Part shown: in pieces, positions 9,521 through 18,335 of the stretch
Position numbering within the stretch: position 1 is the stretch's first letter
Layout of the letters: the number at the start of each line of letters is the position of its first letter
NCBI RefSeq assembly: GCF_008064665.1
Contig: NZ_VRZA01000006.1
Coordinates: 124,001-188,000, forward strand
From: Parahaliea maris
Lineage (GTDB): Bacteria > Pseudomonadota > Gammaproteobacteria > Pseudomonadales > Halieaceae
DNA length: 64,000 nucleotides
Direction of reading: 5' to 3'
Position numbers and translations under genes: made by a program
Notes under the pieces: model-generated
Databases searched by the model: none
Seen by the model: the letters and a program-made list of their open reading frames with translations, nothing else
Told to the model about the DNA's origin: nothing

Positions 9521-10453
9521 GTGGCGCAGACACCTTCCCAGAGCGATTCCCGAACCGATTCCCGAACCGGTTCAATGTGGCAGCAGGACTTTCTGCGTCG
9601 GCACCAGTTGGGGGCGGAATACCTCAAGGTTGCCCGACTTTGGTTCGACCCGCTGGCGGAAAATCTGGCAATGCACCATAGTGGTGCATCTCGTCCGTTG
9701 CTGCTGGGTATCAATGGCTGCCAGGGGTCGGGCAAGTCGACGCTGGTCGATTATCTCGCCCATTGCCTCCAGGCGGAGCACGGTCTGCGCTGTGTGACGC
9801 TTTCGCTGGATGATTTTTACCTGACCCGGACCGAGCGCGAGCGCCTGTCACGCGAAGTGCACCCGCTGTTTGTGACCCGGGGGGTGCCGGGCACCCACGA
9901 TGTTTCCCTTCTCCTCGATACCCTGGATCGCCTGTTGTCCGCGAGCGAGGGAGAGCTGTTCGTGCCCCGCTTCAACAAGGCCGAAGATGACCGCCATCCA
10001 CCGGAGCAGTGGACGAAGATCATGGCGCCGGTGGATATCATTCTGTTTGAAGGCTGGTGCCTGGGAGTGGAAGCCCAGCCCACCGCGGCGTTACGGGAGC
10101 CGGTCAACGCGCTGGAACGGGACGAAGATGCCGGGGGCATCTGGCGCGGGCACGTCAACAGGGCGCTGGCCACGGAGTTCCCTCCGGTCTACGCCCTGGT
10201 GGATCGCTGGCTGATGCTGCAGGCGCCGTCCTTTGCCTGTGTGCAGCAGTGGCGGCAGGAGCAGGAGGACAAGCTGCGGCAGCGCCTGGGCCCCGATCAT
10301 CTCGGTAAGTCCATGACCCCGGAGCAGGTGGCGCGCTTTATCCAGCACTACCAGCGCCTGACCGAATGGTCCCTGGTGAGCCTGCCTGAGCGGGTGGACG
10401 ACTGCCTGGTGCTGGACGAATCACGGAAGATTCTGCGGAGGGAGGGAGCATGA
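9521..10453 (+). CDS. Probable D-glycerate 3-kinase (GLYK/YggC-type P-loop kinase)
   Basis: A 310-residue P-loop kinase of the uridine-kinase/phosphoribulokinase superfamily, with Walker A GINGCQGSGKST at about residues 63-74 and the family segments LSLDDFYLT and HPLFVTRGVPGTHD. The same architecture is seen in plant D-glycerate 3-kinase and E. coli YggC. The neighbours make and split glucosylglycerate, which supports glycerate to 3-phosphoglycerate as the reaction. Start uncertain: GTG 9521 gives an N-terminus containing a duplicated SRTDSRT, while ATG 9575 (MWQQDFLRR) begins directly with conserved-looking sequence. Neither has a strong ribosome binding site. It overlaps the phosphatase gene by four bases (ATGA), implying translational coupling. 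Confidence 0.75.
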   Translation: MAQTPSQSDSRTDSRTGSMWQQDFLRRHQLGAEYLKVARLWFDPLAENLAMHHSGASRPLLLGINGCQGSGKSTLVDYLAHCLQAEHGLRCVTLSLDDFYLTRTERERLSREVHPLFVTRGVPGTHDVSLLLDTLDRLLSASEGELFVPRFNKAEDDRHPPEQWTKIMAPVDIILFEGWCLGVEAQPTAALREPVNALERDEDAGGIWRGHVNRALATEFPPVYALVDRWLMLQAPSFACVQQWRQEQEDKLRQRLGPDHLGKSMTPEQVARFIQHYQRLTEWSLVSLPERVDDCLVLDESRKILRREGA

Positions 10454-11280
10454 GCGCCGAGCCACAACGCCTGGTGTTTACCGATCTGGACGGGACCCTG
10501 CTCGACCACCACACCTACAGCTACAGTGATGCTATGCCCAGGCTGCGGGCGCTGGAGCGGATGTCCATCCCTGTCATACCCGTGACCAGCAAGACCCGGG
10601 TAGAAATCGAACAGCTGCGGAGAGAACTCGGCAACCGGCATCCCTTCGTGGTGGAAAACGGAGCTGCGGTGTTCATTCCGGAGGGCTATTTCCCCGAGCA
10701 GCCCGCGGATACCCGTTCCTATGGCGGTTACTGGCTGCATGAATTTGCCCCGCCACGCTCGCGCTGGCTGGAATTGCTGGAGCGCATGGAGGACCAGTAC
10801 TCCGGCGAGTTTTCCAGCTTTTTCCGCCTGGGCACCCGCGGCATCATGGAGTTGACGGGGCTGACCGAGGCCCGCGCGCGGCAGGCCAACCAGCGTGAGT
10901 ACAGCGAGCCGGTGCACTGGATCGGCCGGGAATCACGCAAGCAGCGTTTTACTGCCGATCTGGAGGCGGCTGGTGCTACAGTATTGCAGGGGGGCAGGTT
11001 TCTGTCGGTGAGCGGCAATGCCGACAAGGGGCGCGCCCTGCGCTGGTTGCGGGCCTGTTACCCGCCGCCGGTGCTGGACATTGCCGCCGGCGACAGTGGC
11101 AATGACTGCGCCATGCTGGAAGCCGCCGGCACTGCCCTGCTGGTGCGCTCCCCGTCCCACGCCTTTCCCGCGCTGCAGCGCGATGAAGGTGTATTACATA
11201 GTCGCGCCCTTGGTCCTGCAGGGTGGTCCGAGGGCATCGCTCGCTGGCTGAGCGACGCAGCAGGCCCACAGGAGAGCTGA
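10450..11280 (+). CDS. MpgP/GpgP-like HAD phosphatase (glucosyl-3-phosphoglycerate phosphatase)
   Basis: A 276-residue HAD-superfamily (Cof/MPGP type) phosphatase. Motif I is FTDLDGTLLD (Asp12, Asp14), motif II lies in PVTSKTR, and the C-terminal metal site is AAGDSGND (Asp215, Asp219). The closest named family is mannosyl-3-phosphoglycerate phosphatase, whose members also accept the glucosyl form. The next gene is a glucosyl-3-phosphoglycerate synthase-like enzyme, so the likely job is removal of phosphate to give glucosylglycerate. Which sugar is used cannot be read from the sequence alone; the phosphorylase downstream favours glucose. The start overlaps the kinase stop by four bases and the stop is two bases before the synthase ATG. 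Confidence 0.8.
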   Translation: MSAEPQRLVFTDLDGTLLDHHTYSYSDAMPRLRALERMSIPVIPVTSKTRVEIEQLRRELGNRHPFVVENGAAVFIPEGYFPEQPADTRSYGGYWLHEFAPPRSRWLELLERMEDQYSGEFSSFFRLGTRGIMELTGLTEARARQANQREYSEPVHWIGRESRKQRFTADLEAAGATVLQGGRFLSVSGNADKGRALRWLRACYPPPVLDIAAGDSGNDCAMLEAAGTALLVRSPSHAFPALQRDEGVLHSRALGPAGWSEGIARWLSDAAGPQES

Positions 11281-11282
11281 TC

Positions 11283-12506
11283 ATGGGTGATTTCTATCAA
11301 AACGGTATCATTACTACCCTGCACAATATGGCCGACCGGCCACTTGAGGAACTGGAGCAAGAGCTGACGCGTTTTGCCCGGCGTCGCCCGATGGGGCTTA
11401 TCCTGCCTTCGCTGTACTCCGAACTGGAAGGCGAGGCGCTGCCGCGCATCGTCGATCAGTTGGCGGCGGTGCCCTACCTGTCGCAGATCGTGGTGGGGCT
11501 CGATCGCGCCGACCGGGGTCAGTACGAAAGCGCACTGGAGTTCTTCTCGCGCCTGCCTCAACACCACCGTGTGCTGTGGAATGATGGCCCGCGGCTGAAG
11601 GCGCTGGATGAGGAACTGCAGCGCTTTGACCTGGCGCCCAGGGAAATGGGCAAGGGGCGCAATGTCTGGTACTGCATGGGCTATACCCTGGCTTCCCAGA
11701 AAGCCGAGTCCGTCGCCCTTCACGACTGCGATATTCTCACCTACGACCGCTCCCTGCTGGCGCGTCTGATCTACCCCGTGGCGCACCCGCAATTCAACTA
11801 CGAGTTTTGCAAGGGCTTCTATGCCAGGGTGGCCGACGGCAAGATCAACGGCCGGGTCAGCCGCCTGCTGGTGACGCCCCTGCTGCGGGCATTGAAGAAG
11901 ACCCTCGGGGATATGGAATTTCTCGAGTACATGGACAGCTTCCGCTATCCGCTGGCGGGCGAGTTTTCCTTCCGCCGGGATGTGCTTATCGACATCCGCA
12001 TACCCAGCGACTGGGGGCTGGAAATCGGCGTGCTGTCGGAGATGTACCGCAATTACGCCAACAATCGCCTGTGCCAGGCGGATATCGCCGATACCTACGA
12101 TCACAAGCACCAGGACCTGTCCGCCGAAGACGCCAGCAAGGGCCTGTCGAAGATGTCCACCGATATCGCCAAGGCCCTGTTTCGCAAACTGGCCACTCGC
12201 GGGGTGACCTTCAACACCGAGACCTTCCGCTCCCTCAAGGCCACCTATTACCGCATCGCCCTGGATTTCGTGGAGACCTACCACAACGACGCTGTAATGA
12301 ACGGTCTCACTCTCGACATACACAACGAAGAGAAAGCCGTGGAGCTCTTCGCAGAAAACATCATGAAGGCCGGTGAGGCCTTCCTGGCAAGGCCCATGGA
12401 ACGGCCGTTCATCCCGAGCTGGAGTCGGGTGGAGAGTGCCATACCCGATATTCTCGAGCGTCTTCTGGATGCGGTAGAACAGGACAATATTGACTACGCG
12501 GGGTAA
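11283..12506 (+). CDS. Glucosyl-3-phosphoglycerate synthase-like glycosyltransferase
   Basis: A 407-residue GT-A fold transferase of the kind annotated as glucosyl-3-phosphoglycerate synthase (GpgS/GT81-related). Supporting text includes [13 protein letters not shown] near the N-terminus, a metal-binding D-x-D in HDCDIL (about residues 146-150), and the [14 protein letters not shown] segment. GpgS joins NDP-glucose to 3-phosphoglycerate; the phosphate is then removed by the neighbouring phosphatase. The ATG at 11283 follows the phosphatase stop by two bases; an upstream in-frame extension would overlap that gene and is rejected. The four genes 9521-14274 form one tight operon for glucosylglycerate metabolism. 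Confidence 0.8.
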   Translation: MGDFYQNGIITTLHNMADRPLEELEQELTRFARRRPMGLILPSLYSELEGEALPRIVDQLAAVPYLSQIVVGLDRADRGQYESALEFFSRLPQHHRVLWNDGPRLKALDEELQRFDLAPREMGKGRNVWYCMGYTLASQKAESVALHDCDILTYDRSLLARLIYPVAHPQFNYEFCKGFYARVADGKINGRVSRLLVTPLLRALKKTLGDMEFLEYMDSFRYPLAGEFSFRRDVLIDIRIPSDWGLEIGVLSEMYRNYANNRLCQADIADTYDHKHQDLSAEDASKGLSKMSTDIAKALFRKLATRGVTFNTETFRSLKATYYRIALDFVETYHNDAVMNGLTLDIHNEEKAVELFAENIMKAGEAFLARPMERPFIPSWSRVESAIPDILERLLDAVEQDNIDYAG

Positions 12507-12510
12507 CGGA

Positions 12511-14274
12511 ATGCTGCAAGGGGAGGGGGCGCTGACGCTAAGGGACCGGGTGGAGCAACACCTGCAGGCAATCTATCACGATATTTCCCTCGATATATCC
12601 TTCACCGAGTTCGCTGACGACCTGCTCGGTCTGATGCGCCTCGAGGTGGACGAAAACACGCCCCTGCAGCACACCAACCACTGGAACCAGTGCGATACGA
12701 TCCTGATCACCTACGGTGACAGCCTGCTGGCAACCGACGAAAAGCCCCTGGTCACCCTGAAGCGTTTTCTCGATGACAACAGCGAGGGGCTGCTGAGCGC
12801 CGTTCACATCCTGCCGTTCTATCCCTGGAGTTCCGATGACGGTTTCGCGGTGCTCGATTACTCCAGCGTGAACGAGGCGCTGGGCGATTGGAGTCATATT
12901 GGCGAGATCGCAGCCGGCTACGATCTCATGGCCGATCTGGTCATCAATCACTGCTCCAGCCGCAGTCTGTGGTTCGAGAACTTCATCAAGGGCGTGGAGC
13001 CCGGCAAGGGTTATTTCTACACCGCGAGCCCGGAGGATGACCTGTCGTCCGTGGTGCGCCCGCGGACCTCACCGCTATTGAAAGAGGTGGAAACCGACGA
13101 AGGCACGCAGTACGTCTGGTGTACCTTCAGCCACGACCAGGTCGATCTGGACTTTCGCAATCCGGAGGTACTGAAACAGTTTGTCAGTATCGTGCGCCAG
13201 TACCTGGATGAGGGAGTGCGCATTTTCCGGCTCGATGCCGTGGCCTTCCTGTGGAAAGTCCCGGGTACCACCTGCCTCAATCTCGAAGAGACCCACGAGG
13301 TGGTGCGCCTGCTGCGCACCCTGGTGGAGCACGCCCGGGCGGACGCGGTGCTGATCACCGAGACCAATATTCCCAACCGGGAAAACCTGTCCTATTTCGG
13401 CAATGCCAACGAGGCCCACTGCGTCTACAACTTCTCCCTGCCCCCACTGCTGCTCAATACGCTTGTAACCGGCGACTGTAGCTACCTCAAGCAGTGGGTG
13501 ATGAGTATGCCGCCGGCCCAGAACGGCACCGCCTACTTCAACTTCATTGCCTCCCACGACGGCATCGGCCTGCGCCCGGCGGAAGGCCTGCTATCGGACG
13601 AGGAACTCGATGCGCTGATTGTCACCATGCAGTCCTTCGGCGGGCACGTGTCCTACCGGGCGCTGGAAAACGGGGAAAACCGGCCCTACGAGATCAATAT
13701 CGCGCTCTACGACGCCCTGCAGGGGACGGTGGATGGCCCGGACGACTGGGGGCTGGAGCGCTTTGTCTGTGCCCACGCCATCATGCTGGGGCTGGAGGGC
13801 ATCCCGGGAATCTACCTGCACAGCCTGCTGGGTACCCACAATGACCACCAGCGGGTGGAGAACACGGGCCATGCCCGTTCCATCAACCGCCACCAGTGGA
13901 ATCTCGATCTGCTGCAGGAGGCGTTGGAGGATACCCAGAGCAGTCACAGCCGGGTGTTTTCCAGGCTCAAGGCCCTGCTGGCCACTCGCCGTCGGCAGGC
14001 CGCCTTCCACCCCAATGCTACCCAGTTCACCCTGCATCTGGGGAGCGCCATTCTCGGTTTCTGGCGCCAGAGCATGGACCGCCGTCAGAGCGTGTTCTGT
14101 ATCTCCAATATCAGTCCACAGCCGCAACCGCTGAACCTGCGGGACATCAACCTGATCGATGCCCACCAATGGCAGGACCTGATCGGCGGAGAGGTGTACG
14201 AGAGCCACGACCAGCAACTTGAACTGCGGCCCTACCAGACCCTGTGGATCACCAATCTACCGGATCATCGGTGA
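12511..14274 (+). CDS. GH13_18 sugar phosphorylase, probably glucosylglycerate phosphorylase
   Basis: A 587-residue GH13 enzyme of the sucrose-phosphorylase subfamily. The nucleophile Asp lies in [10 protein letters not shown] (about residue 240), the acid/base Glu in LITETNIPN (about 283), and the third acidic residue in ASHDGIGLR (about 349). Subfamily 18 contains sucrose, sucrose-6-phosphate and glucosylglycerate phosphorylases. Linkage to a GpgS-like synthase, a phosphatase and a glycerate kinase argues for glucosylglycerate plus phosphate giving glucose-1-phosphate and glycerate. ATG 12511 is preferred to a TTG at 12490 that would overlap the preceding gene; the intergenic gap is four bases. 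Specificity is inferred from context and needs enzyme data. Confidence 0.8.
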   Translation: MLQGEGALTLRDRVEQHLQAIYHDISLDISFTEFADDLLGLMRLEVDENTPLQHTNHWNQCDTILITYGDSLLATDEKPLVTLKRFLDDNSEGLLSAVHILPFYPWSSDDGFAVLDYSSVNEALGDWSHIGEIAAGYDLMADLVINHCSSRSLWFENFIKGVEPGKGYFYTASPEDDLSSVVRPRTSPLLKEVETDEGTQYVWCTFSHDQVDLDFRNPEVLKQFVSIVRQYLDEGVRIFRLDAVAFLWKVPGTTCLNLEETHEVVRLLRTLVEHARADAVLITETNIPNRENLSYFGNANEAHCVYNFSLPPLLLNTLVTGDCSYLKQWVMSMPPAQNGTAYFNFIASHDGIGLRPAEGLLSDEELDALIVTMQSFGGHVSYRALENGENRPYEINIALYDALQGTVDGPDDWGLERFVCAHAIMLGLEGIPGIYLHSLLGTHNDHQRVENTGHARSINRHQWNLDLLQEALEDTQSSHSRVFSRLKALLATRRRQAAFHPNATQFTLHLGSAILGFWRQSMDRRQSVFCISNISPQPQPLNLRDINLIDAHQWQDLIGGEVYESHDQQLELRPYQTLWITNLPDHR

Positions 14275-14329
14275 GCCCGGAGAGAGCGCTGATTCGCCCG
14301 TTCTCTGTGCTAAACTCCCGAGTCCCGCA

Positions 14330-14355
14330 GCACTTGCCAGCCCTGCTGGCGGTGC
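14330..14355 (+). promoter_or_regulatory. Hairpin in the fabV leader
   Basis: GCACTTGCCAGC (14330-14341) can pair with GCTGGCGGTGC (14345-14355), with one bulge and a three-base loop. It lies 31 bases before the fabV start. A TAAACT hexamer at 14311-14316 upstream could serve as a -10. There is no T run, so a leader structure is more likely than a terminator. Confidence 0.3.
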
Positions 14356-14386
14356 CGACCCAAGGCATGGAATCAGGAAGCGACAC

Positions 14387-15577
14387 ATGATAATCAAGCC
14401 CCGCGTTCGCGGCTTTCTCTGTACCACTACCCACCCGGTCGGCTGCGACGCCAACGTGCGCCAGCAGATCGACTATGTCAGGGCCCAGGGCCCCATCGAG
14501 AACGGCCCCAAAAAGGTATTGGTGATCGGCGCCTCCACCGGTTACGGCCTGGCCTCGCGGATCAGCGCGGCCTTCGGCGCCGGCGCGGCGACCCTGGGTA
14601 TCTTCTTTGAGAAAGAGGGTACTGAGAAAAAGCCGGGCACCGCGGGCTGGTACAACTCGGCTGCCTTCCACAAATATGCCGAGGCCGAGGGGCTGTACGC
14701 CAAGAGCATCAACGGCGACGCCTTCTCCGACGAGATCAAGCAGAAAACCATCGACACCATCAAGGCCGACCTGGGGCAGGTCGACCTCGTGGTCTACAGC
14801 CTGGCCGCTCCGCGGCGCCAGCACCCGGTGACCGGCGTGGTGCACAGTTCCACCCTCAAGCCCATCGGCAGCGATACCGTGCAGAAGGGGGTGAATACCG
14901 ACAAGGGGGAAATCCAGGACTTCCACCTGGAGGCCGCGTCGCAGGAAGAAATCGACAACACCGTGGCGGTGATGGGCGGCGAAGACTGGCAGATGTGGAT
15001 CGACGCCCTCGACGAGGCCGGTGTGCTGGCGGAGGGTGCGAAGACCACGGCCTATACCTATATCGGCGAAAAAATCACCTGGGATATCTACTGGCACGGC
15101 ACCATCGGCGCCGCCAAGAAGGACCTCGACAAGCGGGTCGTGGACATTCGTGAGCGCCTGGCCAAAAACGGCGGGGATGCCCGGGTGTCCGTGCTGAAGG
15201 CGGTGGTCACCCAGGCCTCTGCGGCGATTCCCGCCATGCCCATCTACCTGGCTATCCTGTTCAAGGTGATGAAAGAGCAGGGCGTCCACGAGGGCTGTAT
15301 CGAGCAGGTGGACGGCCTGTTCCGCGATTCCCTGTACGGCGCCACCCCCAGGCTGGATGACGAAGGGCGCCTGCGCGCCGACGGCAAGGAACTGGCACCG
15401 GCGGTACAGGAAACCGTGGCGGAAATCTGGGGACGCATTTCCACGGAAAACCTGACCAGCGAATCCGATTTCGACGGCTATCGCCAGGAATTCCTGCGCC
15501 TGTTCGGCTTCGAGATCGACGGTGTGGACTACGAGGCCGACGTCGACCCGGTCGTGCCCATTTCCAACTTGGTGTAA
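14387..15577 (+). CDS. fabV: FabV enoyl-ACP/CoA reductase
   Basis: A 396-residue protein of the FabV/trans-2-enoyl-CoA reductase family, about the usual 400 residues. It performs the last, NADH-dependent reduction in each fatty acid elongation round and is naturally tolerant of triclosan. The N-terminal [12 protein letters not shown], the dinucleotide motif [13 protein letters not shown] and the catalytic Tyr235-x8-Lys244 in [11 protein letters not shown] are all present; these positions agree with characterised FabV. ATG 14387 is chosen because AGGAAG lies about ten bases upstream and the N-terminus is then typical; longer in-frame extensions would overlap the phosphorylase. The hydrolase gene begins five bases after the stop. 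Confidence 0.97.
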   Translation: MIIKPRVRGFLCTTTHPVGCDANVRQQIDYVRAQGPIENGPKKVLVIGASTGYGLASRISAAFGAGAATLGIFFEKEGTEKKPGTAGWYNSAAFHKYAEAEGLYAKSINGDAFSDEIKQKTIDTIKADLGQVDLVVYSLAAPRRQHPVTGVVHSSTLKPIGSDTVQKGVNTDKGEIQDFHLEAASQEEIDNTVAVMGGEDWQMWIDALDEAGVLAEGAKTTAYTYIGEKITWDIYWHGTIGAAKKDLDKRVVDIRERLAKNGGDARVSVLKAVVTQASAAIPAMPIYLAILFKVMKEQGVHEGCIEQVDGLFRDSLYGATPRLDDEGRLRADGKELAPAVQETVAEIWGRISTENLTSESDFDGYRQEFLRLFGFEIDGVDYEADVDPVVPISNLV

Positions 15578-15582
15578 CAACC

Positions 15583-16425
15583 ATGCTCGAGCACGGCGTC
15601 CCGTTTGCCTTGAACAGCCGGGTGCGGCGCCTGGTTGCGCCCAATCCCGGCATGATGACCGGCCCTGGCACCAACACCTACCTGCTCGGCAATGAGCAGG
15701 TGGCAGTATTGGACCCCGGCCCTGCGATTCCCGAACATATCGAGGCAATTATCGCAGCGGGCGCCGGGCGCATTCGCTGGATCGTGTGTACCCACACTCA
15801 TCCGGATCACTCCCCGGCGTGGCAGGCGGTGGCCGAGGCCACCGGTGCCGAAGTGCTGGGTGCCCTGCCTGCGGACGACCGCTTCCAGGACGATACCTTC
15901 CAGCCCACTACGGAACTCTCCCACGACTACCTGCTGGAGACCCCCGAGTTTCGCTTGCGGGCGCTGCATACCCCCGGGCATGTCAGCAACCATTTCTGCT
16001 TCCTGCTGGAGGAAGAGGGGATGTTGTTCGCGGGCGACCACATCATGAAGGGCTCAACCGTAGTGATCGTGCCCCCGGGGGGCGATATGAAAGCCTATAT
16101 CGAGTCCCTGCAACTGCTGCTGGATTACCCGCTGCAGAACATCGCCCCCGGTCACGGGGAAGTGATCGATGATCCCCGGGCGGAAGTGGCTCACCTGGTA
16201 GAGCACCGCCTCAGGCGCGAGCGCAAGGTAGTCGCCGGGTTGACGCAGTTGGGGCGGGCCCATGCGGACGCACTGGTCAAGGTGGTTTACGACGATGTCG
16301 ACGAAGATCGCCACGAGTGGGCCAAGCTGTCCATGGCCGCCCACCTGATCAAACTCCAGCAAGAGCAACAGGCCCGACAGCACCCGGACGAGAGCTGGGA
16401 ACTGGAAGAGGACGGGGCCAGCTGA
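15583..16425 (+). CDS. Metallo-beta-lactamase-fold hydrolase (LACTB2/GloB-like)
   Basis: A 280-residue MBL-fold protein. The zinc motif CTHTHPDHSP (about residues 67-76) has the HxHxDH pattern, followed by HTPGHVSNH and FAGDHIMKG as the later metal ligands, and a C-terminal GHGEVI. The N-terminal NPGMMTGPGTNTYLLG is typical of the LACTB2-like group, which includes hydrolases and some RNases. The exact substrate cannot be assigned. It is five bases downstream of fabV, so the two are probably co-transcribed, although no functional link is established. Confidence 0.8.
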   Translation: MLEHGVPFALNSRVRRLVAPNPGMMTGPGTNTYLLGNEQVAVLDPGPAIPEHIEAIIAAGAGRIRWIVCTHTHPDHSPAWQAVAEATGAEVLGALPADDRFQDDTFQPTTELSHDYLLETPEFRLRALHTPGHVSNHFCFLLEEEGMLFAGDHIMKGSTVVIVPPGGDMKAYIESLQLLLDYPLQNIAPGHGEVIDDPRAEVAHLVEHRLRRERKVVAGLTQLGRAHADALVKVVYDDVDEDRHEWAKLSMAAHLIKLQQEQQARQHPDESWELEEDGAS

Positions 16426-16525
16426 CCTGCTGGCAGCCCGATTGCGTCGCCTTCCTGACAGTTATCCACGACGCGAACAACAATAATGGCGTCACCTGAA
16501 AATTAAAGTAAGACAGGAGATCAAT

Positions 16526-18157
16526 ATGAACGGCCTGATGATGAACACCGACCTGACGGTGACCTCCATCATGATCCACGCGGAGAAGGTCAACGGCAGC
16601 GGAGAGATCGTCTCGGTGACCCGTGACAATCCGCGTCATCGCTACACCTACCGTGATGCCTTTGCGCGTACCCGGAAACTGGCCAATGCCCTCTCGGGTT
16701 TCGACCTCGACAAGGGCGCGTGTATTGGTACCCTGGCCTGGAATGACCACCGTCACTTCGAGACCTATTACGCTGCGACCTGCTCGGGCTACGTGTGCCA
16801 CACCATCAATCCGCGCCTGTTCCCGGAGCAACTGGTCTACATCATCAATCACGCCGAGGACCAGTTCGTCTTCCTCGACCCCGATTTCATGCCGCTGGTG
16901 GAAGCCATAGCCGACCAGTGCCCCGGGGTGAAGGGATGGGTGGTGCTGACCGACGAGGCGCATATGCCCGAAAGCGCCGTGCCGGGGCTGCTGTGCTATG
17001 AGACCCTGATCGCCGACCAGCCCAGCGAATTCGAGTGGCCGCAACTGGACGAAAACAGTGCCTGTGCCCTGTGCTATACCTCCGGCACCACGGGCAACCC
17101 GAAAGGTGTGCTGTACTCGCACCGTTCGACCATCCTCCACGCCTACGCTTCCATGATGCCCGACGCCCTGGGTCTGGCGCGCAAGGACGCGGTGCTTCCC
17201 ATTGTTCCCATGTTTCATGTGAACGCCTGGGGCATTCCCTACTCCTGCCCCATGGCGGGGGCCAAACTGGTCTTCCCCGGCAGCAAGGTCGGCGACGGTG
17301 CGACCCTCGCCGCCCTCATTAACGAGGAGGGCGTGACCCAGTCTGCCGGTGTGCCGACGGTGTGGCTGGCGCTGCTCGCCTACCTCAAGAAGTCCGGTGA
17401 AACCGTCGATTCCCTCAAGACCGTGGTGATCGGCGGTGCCGCCTGCCCGCTGTCGGTGATGGAGGATTTCGAGCGCTATGGGGTCGATTCCCGGGTCGGC
17501 TGGGGTATGACCGAGATGAGCCCGCTGGGCAGCATCAATGCCAGTGCCGAGAGCCGCGAGCAGTACAGCCCGGAAGAGTTTGCCAAGGTGCGGCTCAAGG
17601 CCGGCCGCCCCGTGTTCGGGGTGGAAATGAAAATCGTCGACGAAGCAGGCGAGGAATTGCCCTGGGACGGCGTCGCTTTCGGTTCCCTCAAGGTGCGCGG
17701 CCCGTGGATCTGTTCGAGTTACTTCAAACTGGACGAGAGCAGTGCCCACGACGAAGACGGCTGGTTTGAAACCGGTGACGTGGCCACCATCGACCCCGAC
17801 GGTTACATGGCGATCACCGACCGCACCAAGGACGTGATCAAGTCCGGGGGGGAGTGGATTTCCTCCATCGAGGTGGAGAACGTCGCCACCGACCACCCCA
17901 AAGTGGCCGAGGCCGCGGTAATTGGCCACTTCCACCCGAAATGGAGCGAGCGTCCCCTGCTGGTGGTCGTACGTGCCCCGGGTGCGGATGACCTCGACGA
18001 GGCGGAAATGCTGGCCTGGTTCGAGGGCAAGATCGCCAAGTGGTGGACGCCCGATGCGGTGCAGTTTGTCGAATCGCTGCCCCACGGCGCTACCGGCAAG
18101 ATCCAGAAAGTGGCCCTGCGCGAGCAATTCAAGGACTACGCCTTCCCGGGCGCCTGA
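16526..18157 (+). CDS. AlkK/DmdB-like fatty acyl-CoA ligase
   Basis: A 543-residue adenylate-forming enzyme. The AMP-binding P-loop YTSGTTGNPKG lies at about residues 184-194, GWGMTEMSP at about 325, the hinge GWFETGD near 411 and the C-terminal catalytic Lys in ATGKIQK near 524. The text resembles medium-chain acyl-CoA ligases of the AlkK group and methylmercaptopropionate-CoA ligase (DmdB); substrate class remains open. ATG 16526 has AGGAG about seven bases upstream. It lies just before the steroid C/D-ring module and might activate a carboxylic side chain or a fatty acid, but it is separated by a hairpin and likely has its own promoter. Confidence 0.85.
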   Translation: MNGLMMNTDLTVTSIMIHAEKVNGSGEIVSVTRDNPRHRYTYRDAFARTRKLANALSGFDLDKGACIGTLAWNDHRHFETYYAATCSGYVCHTINPRLFPEQLVYIINHAEDQFVFLDPDFMPLVEAIADQCPGVKGWVVLTDEAHMPESAVPGLLCYETLIADQPSEFEWPQLDENSACALCYTSGTTGNPKGVLYSHRSTILHAYASMMPDALGLARKDAVLPIVPMFHVNAWGIPYSCPMAGAKLVFPGSKVGDGATLAALINEEGVTQSAGVPTVWLALLAYLKKSGETVDSLKTVVIGGAACPLSVMEDFERYGVDSRVGWGMTEMSPLGSINASAESREQYSPEEFAKVRLKAGRPVFGVEMKIVDEAGEELPWDGVAFGSLKVRGPWICSSYFKLDESSAHDEDGWFETGDVATIDPDGYMAITDRTKDVIKSGGEWISSIEVENVATDHPKVAEAAVIGHFHPKWSERPLLVVVRAPGADDLDEAEMLAWFEGKIAKWWTPDAVQFVESLPHGATGKIQKVALREQFKDYAFPGA

Positions 18158-18180
18158 GTCCGGGGCTCCTCCCTCCCTGT

Positions 18181-18210
18181 CGCGGGCCCAACCCCTCATT
18201 GGAGCCCGCG
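18181..18210 (+). terminator. Hairpin after the acyl-CoA ligase
   Basis: CGCGGGC (18181-18187) pairs with GCCCGCG (18204-18210) around a 16-base loop. It lies 24 bases after the stop and is followed by CAGTCAATTATTT, not a T run, so termination would be inefficient or Rho-assisted. Confidence 0.4.
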
Positions 18211-18228
18211 CAGTCAATTATTTGCACT

Positions 18229-18260
18229 ATGCGTAGAAAACTGGACTGAAATCTACGCAT
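18229..18260. promoter_or_regulatory. 32-bp dyad upstream of fadD3, candidate operator
   Basis: ATGCGTAGA (18229-18237) and TCTACGCAT (18252-18260) form a perfect 9-bp inverted repeat with a 14-base, AT-leaning spacer. The half-site centres are 23 bases apart, about two helical turns, which suits a dimer or a pair of dimers bound to one DNA face. It lies 75 bases before the fadD3 start, and TTGCAC just to the left could be a -35. The operon it precedes encodes two AsnC/Lrp regulators, which are the obvious candidates to bind it. No second copy was noticed in the window. Confidence 0.55.
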
Positions 18261-18335
18261 GTTGCTTGTTGAACCTGCAGCTCACTTCTATATTTGCCTC
18301 CCAGATTCACCCCAAATGGCCCGGGAGGCCCCTGA

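Noticed and set aside
16460-16470. TTATCCACG, a DnaA-box-like nonamer
   Set aside because: It is a single copy without neighbouring boxes, AT-rich DUE or dnaA/parAB genes, so no origin is supported.
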